From NCBI GenBank assembly GCA_025352185.1, contig JANXTV010000320.1, positions 1 through 7,543 of the forward strand: a stretch of 7,543 nt of DNA. Direction: 5' to 3'. Below are positions 1 to 6,064 of the stretch, one piece after another. The translations under genes and the position numbers were made by a program. The first letter of the stretch is position 1. Each line of letters opens with the position of its first letter. Source of the DNA: Oligoflexia bacterium. Lineage in GTDB: Bacteria > Bdellovibrionota > UBA1018. A model generated the notes under the pieces. It ran no database searches and was not told the DNA's origin. It worked only from the letters and a program-made list of their open reading frames with translations.

Positions 1-398
1 AGATCAATGGTGGCTGGCTCGAGTTCGATAAAATGATCGCGACCCCAGATATGATGGTGGCCCTTTCGAAGGTCGCTAAAGTTCTTGGACCTCGCGGACT
101 GATGCCGAACCCGAAACTCGGAACGGTTACGGTGAACGTCACGAACGCCATTAAAGAACAGAAGCTCGGTAAAGTGGAATACCGCACGGAAAAGACCGGG
201 ATCATCCACTGCGTGATCGGTAAAAAATCTTTCGGAGTCGAAAAGCTCCGCGAAAACTTTAATGCCCTGACGTCGGCGATCGTAAAAGCGAAGCCTCCGA
301 CTTCGAAAGGCACTTATATGCAACGAGTAACCCTCTCGACGACGATGTCGCCTGGAATTCAGCTCGACCCGAACGAAACTCTCGCCATCGGCAGCTAA
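1..398 (+). CDS. rplA: 50S ribosomal protein L1, C-terminal part (5' end outside window)
   Basis: Large-subunit protein L1 binds 23S rRNA at the mobile L1 stalk, helps release deacylated tRNA from the E site, and in many bacteria represses its own operon. The frame is open from base 3 (I-N-G-G-W-L-E-F-D) to the TAA at 396-398, giving 131 visible residues of a protein usually about 230-235 long. The ATG at 33 lies inside the gene and is not the start. The diagnostic motif LGPRGLMPNPKLGTVT, the FDKMIATPDMM segment before it, and the closing KGTYMQRVTLSTTMSPGIQLD are all typical of L1. The visible part therefore covers the end of domain II and the return into domain I. rplJ begins 23 bases downstream, so the two are almost certainly co-transcribed. 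The usual upstream partner rplK would lie just outside the window. No internal defect is visible. Confidence 0.97.
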   Translation, partial: INGGWLEFDKMIATPDMMVALSKVAKVLGPRGLMPNPKLGTVTVNVTNAIKEQKLGKVEYRTEKTGIIHCVIGKKSFGVEKLRENFNALTSAIVKAKPPTSKGTYMQRVTLSTTMSPGIQLDPNETLAIGS

Positions 399-421
399 CC
401 CATACGGGATAAGAGGATATC

Positions 422-955
422 ATGAATCAAAATCGCATTGATAAAACTGAACTCGCTAAAGAGATGAAGGATCGTTTTTCGAAATCGAAAATCGCTCTTT
501 TCGCCGATTATAAGGGCCTCACCGCCATGCAAGCCGATGATCTTCGTAAGAAGATTCGCGGAACGGGCGCTGAAGTTCGCGTACTGAAAAACAATATTGC
601 TCGCCTCATCACCAAAGATGGATCCATGGGTGAAGACGCGAAGAAAATGATGGATGGAGTTGTGGGACCAACGCTTGTCGCGTTTGGTTACACCGACTTC
701 ACCGCAACGGCGAAAGCTTTACACAAGTTTTCGCTGGATAACGAAGCCCTCAAGTTGAAAGACAGCTTGATGGATGGAAAGCTGCTGAATGTTTCCGCTG
801 TGGAAGCTTTAGCAACTCTCCCGTCGCGCGAAGTTCTCCTTTCGATGGTTCTGGCTACGATGATGGCTCCAGTAGCGAGCTTCGTACGAGTCGTGGACGC
901 AATCGCGAAGAAGAAAGAAGCCGCAGGCGGCGCTTCGGAAGCTCCAACTGCCTAA
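422..955 (+). CDS. rplJ: 50S ribosomal protein L10 (stalk base)
   Basis: L10 anchors the L7/L12 stalk on 23S rRNA near L11 and the GTPase-associated centre. The 177-residue protein has the family signatures in order: an N-terminal rRNA-binding domain with ALFADYKGLTAMQADDLRKKIR (about residues 26-47) and VRVLKNNIARL (about 52-62), then GPTLVAFGYTD (about 82-92), and ALATLPSREVLLSMVLATMMAP (about 129-150) leading into the L12-binding helix. The tail KKKEAAGGASEAPTA is low-complexity and probably disordered. The ATG at 422 is preceded by AAGAGG (411-416) with a 5-base spacer, so the start is well supported. Length is within the family range (E. coli 165, some species near 180). It lies between rplA and rplL in the standard order. 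In E. coli, L10 with L12 represses this operon by binding the rplJ leader, but only 23 bases separate rplA from rplJ here, so a leader of that kind does not fit. Confidence 0.97.
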   Translation: MNQNRIDKTELAKEMKDRFSKSKIALFADYKGLTAMQADDLRKKIRGTGAEVRVLKNNIARLITKDGSMGEDAKKMMDGVVGPTLVAFGYTDFTATAKALHKFSLDNEALKLKDSLMDGKLLNVSAVEALATLPSREVLLSMVLATMMAPVASFVRVVDAIAKKKEAAGGASEAPTA

Positions 956-1147
956 GCATTCTTCGTGTAGCGACGCGGTGTCTGGCCGCTGAGCTCCCGG
1001 TAAACGAAGAGTGGTTCCGTTTAGGATAATTAACAAAACGTTTGGCTACTGAAGGCTGGACGAAACCAGGTCCGAATTAAAACCAGAAGGACCGCGATTC
1101 TAACTCATGATGGGAAGGAATCGTTGATAGCAGAAGAGGTAGATACA
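956..1147 (+). other. rplJ-rplL intergenic region with possible competing RNA hairpins
   Basis: This 192-base gap holds no convincing gene. TCTTCGT (960-966) can pair with ACGAAGA (1004-1010), enclosing a smaller GCGG/CCGC stem (975-978 with 986-989). Alternatively TAAACGAA (1001-1008) pairs with TT plus CGTTTA (1015-1016 and 1018-1023), with C1017 bulged, around a GAGTGG loop. These two folds use the same bases and exclude each other. Further on, CTGG (1056-1059) can pair with CCAG (1066-1069), while GGTCC (1069-1073) can instead pair with GGACC (1089-1093). No T-run follows any of these stems, so an intrinsic terminator is unlikely. The region could be a translational control or processing element for rplL, or its short stems may be chance. 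Confidence 0.4.
1132..1139 (+). promoter_or_regulatory. rplL ribosome binding site
   Basis: AGAAGAGG lies 8 bases before the ATG at 1148. It decides the rplL start: the alternative in-frame TTG at 1124 would put this Shine-Dalgarno sequence inside the coding region and add eight residues that do not belong to the L7/L12 family. Confidence 0.75.
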
Positions 1148-1516
1148 ATGTCTGCAGTAACTAAAGAACAAGTCATCACTTTCATCGAGAACATGTCGGT
1201 TATGGAACTGAACGCTCTCGTGAAAGACATGGAAACCAAATTCGGCGTAACTGCTGCTGCTCCTATGGCAGCTGCGGGTGCAGCAGGTCCTGCTGCAGAA
1301 GCAAAAACCGAATTTAACGTCATCCTCGCCGCAACCGGTGAGAAGAAAATCGACGTGATTAAAGAAGTCCGTGCAATCACCGGACTCGGCCTTAAGGAAG
1401 CTAAAGACCTTGTCGAAGGCGCTCCTAAGACCGTTAAAGAAGGCGTTGCGAAAGCAGAAGCCGACGAAATTAAGAAGAAGCTCGAAGCAGTCGGCGCTAA
1501 AGTCGAAATCAAGTAA
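1148..1516 (+). CDS. rplL: 50S ribosomal protein L7/L12
   Basis: L7/L12 is the multi-copy stalk protein that recruits initiation and elongation factors and stimulates their GTP hydrolysis. Read from the ATG at 1148 it is 122 residues, normal for the family. Residues 1-34 (SAVTKEQVITFIENMSVMELNALVKDMETKFGV) form the helical dimerisation domain that binds L10. A flexible Ala/Gly/Pro-rich hinge follows (AAAPMAAAGAAGPAAEA, about 36-52). The globular C-terminal domain then shows FNVIL, KKIDVIKEVR and ITGLGLKEAKDLVE, the factor-binding helices, and ends in VEIK. No residue looks out of place. It follows rplJ after an unusually long 192-base gap, and a 338-base gap separates it from rpoB. Its stop codon lies in the loop of a terminator-like hairpin (1499-1526). 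This arrangement could help keep L12 output above RNA polymerase output, which is inference from the E. coli operon. Confidence 0.97.
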   Translation: MSAVTKEQVITFIENMSVMELNALVKDMETKFGVTAAAPMAAAGAAGPAAEAKTEFNVILAATGEKKIDVIKEVRAITGLGLKEAKDLVEGAPKTVKEGVAKAEADEIKKKLEAVGAKVEIK

Positions 1517-1526
1517 TCGACTTTTT
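1499..1526 (+). terminator. weak terminator-like hairpin (candidate attenuator) overlapping the rplL stop
   Basis: AAAGTCGA (1499-1506) pairs perfectly with TCGACTTT (1517-1524) around a 10-base loop that contains the TAA stop of rplL (1514-1516). The 3' arm runs into TTTTT (1522-1526) and then C. If the outer A-T pairs are counted as the U-tract, the core is a 5-bp GTCGA/TCGAC stem. That is weak for an intrinsic terminator and fits a partial attenuator rather than a complete stop, because rpoB downstream must still be expressed. A ribosome finishing rplL would cover the 5' arm. Termination activity is inferred from structure only. Confidence 0.45.
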
Positions 1527-1566
1527 CAGTTCGATCCGCCTTCTGGTTTCTGTTTTGTTAAACCGC

Positions 1567-1656
1567 TAGCCGCGTCATAAATCTGGTGCTTCCATTATTT
1601 GGATGCATTTCTTGGGCCTTGTGTTTCAAGAAAAACTAGATAGGATGACGCGGCTA
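1567..1656 (+). ncRNA. candidate structured RNA element: 12-bp closing stem with two inner hairpins
   Basis: TAGCCGCGTCAT (1567-1578) and ATGACGCGGCTA (1645-1656) are perfect reverse complements of 12 bases. The 66 bases between them can form two further hairpins. The first is GC, a T-T mismatch and TCCA (1588-1594) against TGGA-T-GC (1600-1606) around TTATT. The second is TTTCTTG (1608-1614) against CAAGAAA (1627-1633) around a 12-base loop. Together they would make a three-way junction. Its place between rplL and rpoB matches the RNase III processing region of the E. coli operon, so an mRNA processing site is the most likely role. A regulatory leader or an inserted palindromic repeat is possible. 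I do not recognise a named RNA family. Confidence 0.45.
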
Positions 1657-1720
1657 CGGCATGTTTAGTCTTTTCAAGTTCCCGCGCCCGCAATCGGTCC
1701 CGGAAGTTTGTAAGCCGTCG

Positions 1721-1745
1721 AGAGCTGAGAATTTTCTCAGACTCT
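1721..1745 (+). promoter_or_regulatory. stable hairpin in the rpoB leader
   Basis: AGAGCTGAGA (1721-1730) pairs with TCTCAG (1735-1740) and CTCT (1742-1745), leaving A1741 as a single bulge and ATTT as the loop, a 10-bp stem in total. No T-run follows, so it does not look like an intrinsic terminator. It may act with the upstream three-way-junction element in processing or stability of the rpoBC message. Confidence 0.45.
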
Positions 1746-1854
1746 GACGTCGGAGCCCGGTCTGTTCTCCGGAATCGTTCGTGAAGTCTGCAGCTTCCCG
1801 TTTTGATTAATGAACAGGTTTTGATCCCATTCCCTCGCCTAAGGAGTCATCAGC

Positions 1855-4800
1855 ATGGCCTCTCTCTTCTCGGAGAACCGCCGCATTCGCAAAGATTTTT
1901 CGAAAATCGCGACACCGGTAGAAATTCCCAACCTGATTGATCTTCAACGTAAATCCTATGAAAAGTTCCTCCAGGCCGACGTCGCTCCTAATAAGCGCGA
2001 TACGAGCGGTCTGCAGGCAGTTTTCAAGTCGGTGTTTCCGATTGATGATTTCAATAAAACCGCTTCCCTCGAGTTCGATCACTATGTGCTCGAGAAGCCC
2101 AAGTACGACGTCGATGAGTGCCGCCAGCGTGGCATGACGTTCGCTGCTCCTCTGAAAATCACCGTGCGCCTCGTGGTGTACGATGTGGATGAGGAAGCCG
2201 GCACGCGAAATATTCGCGATATTAAAGAGCAAGAAGTCTACATGGGCGAAATTCCGCTCATGACGGAAGCGGGATCTTTCATTATTAACGGCACCGAGCG
2301 CGTAATCGTATCGCAGCTCCACCGTTCGCCAGGGGTGATCTTTGATCACGACCAGGGAAAGTCCCACTCTTCGGGTAAGATTCTCTACTCGGCTCGAGTC
2401 ATTCCGCATCGCGGATCGTGGCTCGATTTCGAATTCGATCATAAAGACCATCTCTACGCACGTATTGATCGTAAGCGGAAACTTCCCGCAACGATCGTTC
2501 TGCGTGCAATGGGCATGGGTACCGAAGAGATTCTGAAGTACTTCTATAAGAACGAAACGATCTACTTCGAAAAGGATAAATACTTTAAGAACGTCGATCT
2601 CGATATTCTCGCCGGCCCGCGCGCGGAAGAAGATATCGTTGATCCGAAGTCCGGAAAAGTTATCGTTAAGAAGAACCGTAAGTTCACAAAAGCCGTCATC
2701 AAGGAAATCTCCGATGCCGGAATCAAGAAACTCGAAATCATGCCGGAAGCGGTCGTGGGTCGAGTTGCTTGCGAAGATATCGTCGACGATAAAACCGGCG
2801 AAGTTCTTCTCGAGTGTAACGGTGAACTTTCGGACGCTAAGGTAAAAGACCTGAAAGCAGCCGGAATCAAGCAAGTGAAAGTGATCTACACGGATAACCT
2901 CGTGTTCGGATCCTTCGTGCGTGACACCCTCGCGATCGATAAAGTCGCGACTCCGGAAGAAGCATTAATCGAAATCTACAAGCGGATGCGGCCCGGTGAT
3001 CCACCAACCGTAGAAGCGTCGAAGCTCCTCTTCGATAACTTGTTCTTCAATTCGGATCGTTACGACCTCTCGACGGTTGGACGTCTGAAATTAAACTATA
3101 AATTCCCGGAGAATAAACTTCCGGTTGAGACGACCGTTCTGACGAAGGACGATATCCTTTCGACCCTGTTCTACCTCTGCGAATTAAATAACGGCCGCGG
3201 TACGATCGACGATATCGATCACCTGGGAAATCGCCGTGTTCGTCCCGTGGGCGAGCTCATCGAAAACCAATACCGCATCGGTCTCGTTCGTATGGAGCGC
3301 GCGATTAAAGAGCGGATGTCGATCCAAGAGATCGAAACCCTCATGCCGCACGATCTCATTAACCAAAAGCCTGTTTCGGCCGTGGTTAAAGAGTTCTTCG
3401 GATCTTCGCAGCTTTCCCAGTTCATGGACCAAACCAACCCGCTTTCGGAAGTCACGCACAAGCGTCGTCTTTCCGCCCTCGGGCCTGGTGGTCTCACCCG
3501 CGAACGCGCTGGATTCGAAGTCCGCGACGTTCACAACACTCACTACGGCCGTATTTGCCCGATTGAGACGCCAGAAGGACCAAACATTGGTCTGATCGCA
3601 TCTCTCTCGACTTACGCCCGCGTGAATGAATACGGATTCATCGAGACTCCGTACCGCGGAGTAGTTGGACGTAAGATCGCGGACGAGATTAAGTTCTTCA
3701 CCGCGACCGAAGAAGAAAATAAAATCATTGCTCAGGTCACTCCCGACGCGCTGAAAACGAAAAAGCTGAATGGCGATTTCGTAGCCGCCCGTCGTAAAGG
3801 TGAATTCGCGCTGGTGAATCCAGACGAAGTCGAGCTGATGGACGTTTCTCCGAACCAGCTGGTTTCGATCGCTGCGTCCCTGATCCCTTTCCTCGAGCAC
3901 GACGATGCTAACCGCGCCCTCATGGGTTCGAACATGCAACGTCAGGCAGTGCCACTCCTCCGTACATCCGCTCCGCTCGTCGGAACGGGTATCGAAGGCG
4001 TGGTCGCCCGCGACTCTGGTCAGATCGTTTGCTCGAAATATGACGGCGAAGTCGTCATGGTCGATGGAACGAAGATCGTCGTTCGCCGCACGGGTAAGGC
4101 TTCGGAAGAAGTTGGATCCGACGTCGATATCTATAACCTCACGAAGTACCAACGTTCTAACCAGAACACTTGCGTCACTCAGCATCCGGTCGTCCGCGTA
4201 GGCGATAAGGTGAAGAGCGGCGACGTGCTGGCAGACGGTCCCGCAACGGACGCCGGAGAGCTTGCCCTCGGTCAGAACATCCTGATCGCGTTCATGCCTT
4301 GGAATGGTTACAACTTCGAAGACTCGATCCTCATCTCCGAGCGCCTCATTAAGGAAGACACGTTCACTTCGATTCACATCGAAGAATTCGAATGCGTTGC
4401 CCGCGATACGAAGCTCGGAAAAGAAGACATCACTCGCGACATCCCGAACGTCGGTGAAGAAGCGCTGAAAGACCTCGATGAGTCCGGAATCATCCGCATT
4501 GGTGCGGAAGTTCAACCGGGACACATTCTGGTCGGTAAAGTGACTCCGAAAGGCGAGACTCAGCTCTCTCCAGAAGAGAAACTCCTCCGCGCAATCTTCG
4601 GCGAAAAAGCCGGCGATGTCCGCGATACTTCCCTCCGCGTCCCATCGGGCGTTTACGGAACGATCATTAACGCTCAAGTCTTCGCTCGCGAAGGTACGGA
4701 ACCGGACGAGCGCACGAAACAGATCCTCGAAGAGGCGATCGCTAAGATTCGCCGCGACGAGAAGATCGAAGTCGATGCGATTCGCCAGTCCGCTTTCGGT

Positions 4801-5984
4801 AAGATCACGAAGATCCTCGACGGCGCTATGACGACCGGAAAACTCCTGTCGGAAGACGGATCGGTTGAGCTCCTGAAGAAGGGTGAAAAACTCACCCGTG
4901 ACCTTCTCGAAAAAGTTCCTTTCGACCTAATCGGATTTATTCCGGTTAAGGACGAACTTGAACAAGAAGTGTCGACCTTCACGAAAACGGCTCGTGAGAA
5001 GATCGAAGCGGTTCGCTTCGTCTTCAAAGAAAAAATTGAGAAGCTGAAAAAGGGCGACGAACTCGCTCCCGGCGTTATCAAGATGGTAAAAGTCCAAATC
5101 GCGATCAAGCGCCGGCTCCAAGTCGGTGACAAGATGGCCGGACGCCACGGTAACAAAGGGGTTATTTCGAAGATTGTGCCGATGGAAGATATGCCGTTCA
5201 TGGCGAACGGAACTCCTGTCGACATGGTTCTTAACCCTCTCGGCGTTCCTTCTCGAATGAACATCGGTCAGCTCCTGGAAGTCATGCTCGGATGGGCAGC
5301 TTGGGGAGTCGGCGAGAAGGTACAGGCTTATCTGGATAACTGGAACGGCGCGGGCGCTCGTAAGCTCCTGAAAGACGTTTACACTTCTCCGGAAGTCGAT
5401 AAGTACCTCGAAAAAGCAACGGATGCAGACCTGAAGAAGATGATGTGGCACCTCCGAAAAGGAAGCCATACCTCTACTCCAGTCTTCGACGGAGCGACGG
5501 AAGACGATATCGCAAAGATCTACGAAGTTGCCGGACTCCCGTCCCGCGGCCAGACGACTCTTTACGATGGCGTTACCGGCGAACCGTTCGCGGAAGATGT
5601 CACCGTCGGCGTGATGTACATGCTGAAGCTTCACCACCTTGTCGAAGAGAAGATCCACGCTCGATCGATCGGACCTTACTCTCTCGTTACGCAGCAACCA
5701 CTCGGCGGTAAGCCCAGTTCGGTGGTCAGCGTCTCGGGGAGATGGAGGTCTGGGCCCTCGAAGCTTACGGTGCCGCTTTCGGACTCCAAGAGTTCCTCAC
5801 TGTGAAGTCGGATGACGTCACGGGCCGGAACCGGATGTACGAAGCCATCGTTAAAGGTGAGCACCTGTTAGAACCAGGTCTCCCAGAATCCTTCAACGTT
5901 CTTGTGAAAGAACTCCAGTCGCTCGCGCTGAACGTGGAGTTAATCGAGAACGAAAGTAAGGACTCTAAGCCGAACGTGCTCTAG
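1855..5984 (+). CDS. rpoB: RNA polymerase beta subunit, with an apparent one-base frame break near 5710-5715
   Basis: RpoB forms one pincer of core RNA polymerase and part of the active site. The ATG at 1855 follows AAGGAG (1841-1846) by 8 bases, and MASLFSENRRIRKDFSKI is a normal start. Landmarks: FIINGTERVIVSQLHRSPGV (residues 142-161); a beta-insert with two similar ~40-residue units (from 259 and 307); rifampicin region QLSQFMDQTNPLSEV-THKRRLSALGPGG with D525, H535 and S540 (E. coli D516, H526, S531); DDANRALMGSNMQRQAVP (from 683); E822-D823; a proteobacterial-type second insert (about 950-1070); and active-site lysines K1093 and K1101 in DKMAGRHGNKG. The first frame is correct to SLVTQQPLGGK (ending 5712), then turns to nonsense and stops at 5805. 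The expected QFGGQRLGEMEVWALEAYGA continues in the next frame to the TAG at 5982-5984. Restoring one base gives about 1376 residues, a normal length. RpoB is essential, so a sequencing or assembly error is likeliest. The rifampicin pocket looks drug-sensitive. Confidence 0.95.
5712..5984 (+). CDS. rpoB: rpoB C-terminal segment in the shifted frame (belongs to the rpoB gene)
   Basis: Read from GCC at 5712, this frame gives AQFGGQRLGEMEVWALEAYG, then GLQEFLTVKSDDVTGRNRMYEAIVKGEH, and ends SFNVLVKELQSLALNVELIE plus a polar tail before the TAG. These 90 codons are the conserved C-terminal region of RpoB, which clamps onto RpoC near the active-site cleft and cannot be dispensed with. The ATG at 5742 is the internal methionine of GEMEVWALEAYG and has no ribosome binding site, so this is not a separate gene. 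Automatic annotation would probably split it off as a small hypothetical or partial rpoB. Confidence 0.93.
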   Translation, partial: AQFGGQRLGEMEVWALEAYGAAFGLQEFLTVKSDDVTGRNRMYEAIVKGEHLLEPGLPESFNVLVKELQSLALNVELIENESKDSKPNVL

Positions 5985-6015
5985 TTCCTTCGTTTTTAGG
6001 TGATTGTTTAATGGA

Positions 6016-6038
6016 CGCCCCGGGATCGCCCCGGGGCG
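6016..6038 (+). promoter_or_regulatory. GC-only 9-bp hairpin between rpoB and rpoC
   Basis: CGCCCCGGG (6016-6024) pairs perfectly with CCCGGGGCG (6030-6038) around the loop ATCGC. Every pair is G-C, far more GC-rich than the surrounding sequence. The bases after it (CACCCAACCAAT) contain no T-run, so it is not a standard terminator, which also fits the need to transcribe rpoC. It may be a processing or stability element in the rpoBC message. The rpoC ribosome binding site (AGGGA, 6055-6059) is 16 bases beyond it and stays free. Confidence 0.6.
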
Positions 6039-6064
6039 CACCCAACCAATAAGTAGGGATACCG

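Larger units (their letters stand above)
1517..1854 (+). other. rplL-rpoB intergenic/leader region, structured, no gene
   Basis: This 338-base gap has no credible reading frame on either strand. It holds, in order: the end of the terminator-like hairpin, a 5-bp GGTTT/AAACC stem (1545-1549 with 1560-1564), a 90-base element closed by a 12-bp stem (1567-1656), and a 10-bp hairpin (1721-1745). A 5-bp CGGAG/CTCCG stem (1751-1755 with 1767-1771) comes next, and finally the rpoB Shine-Dalgarno AAGGAG (1841-1846). E. coli has a gap of similar length here, with an attenuator and an RNase III processing site. I found no convincing sigma-70 promoter. Confidence 0.6.

Noticed and set aside
1002..1030. 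GATAAT at 1025-1030 as a -10 box for rplL.
   Set aside because: No recognisable -35 box at the right distance.
1124..1147. TTG at 1124 as the rplL start.
   Set aside because: It adds IAEEVDT-like residues not found in L7/L12 and would place the good Shine-Dalgarno AGAAGAGG inside the gene; ATG 1148 fits family and spacing.
1619..1646. A sigma-70-like promoter, TTGTGT - 16 bases - TAGGAT, ahead of rpoB.
   Set aside because: Only 3/6 and 4/6 matches, and the bases are better explained by the RNA pairing in the 1567-1656 element.
1567..1656. The 90-base inverted-repeat element as a miniature transposon.
   Set aside because: No flanking target-site duplication is visible and no second copy is present in the window; an operon-specific RNA structure is the simpler reading.
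1800..1825. Direct repeat GTTTTGAT at 1800-1807 and 1818-1825.
   Set aside because: Too short and AT-rich to call an operator without conservation data.
3421..3438. Threonine at the position of E. coli RpoB N518 (DQTNPL) as a possible rifampicin-resistance change.
   Set aside because: DQTNPL is, to my knowledge, a common natural variant outside gammaproteobacteria; the main resistance positions (E. coli D516, H526, S531) are wild type.
3184..4677. A 497-codon open frame on the minus strand inside rpoB, with others at 1807-2874 and 4927-5697.
   Set aside because: They lie opposite highly conserved rpoB sequence, resemble no family I know, and are explained by the codon usage of rpoB leaving few antisense stops.
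5742..5984. A separate 80-residue gene starting at ATG 5742.
   Set aside because: The sequence is the C-terminal end of RpoB, the ATG is an internal conserved methionine, and there is no ribosome binding site.
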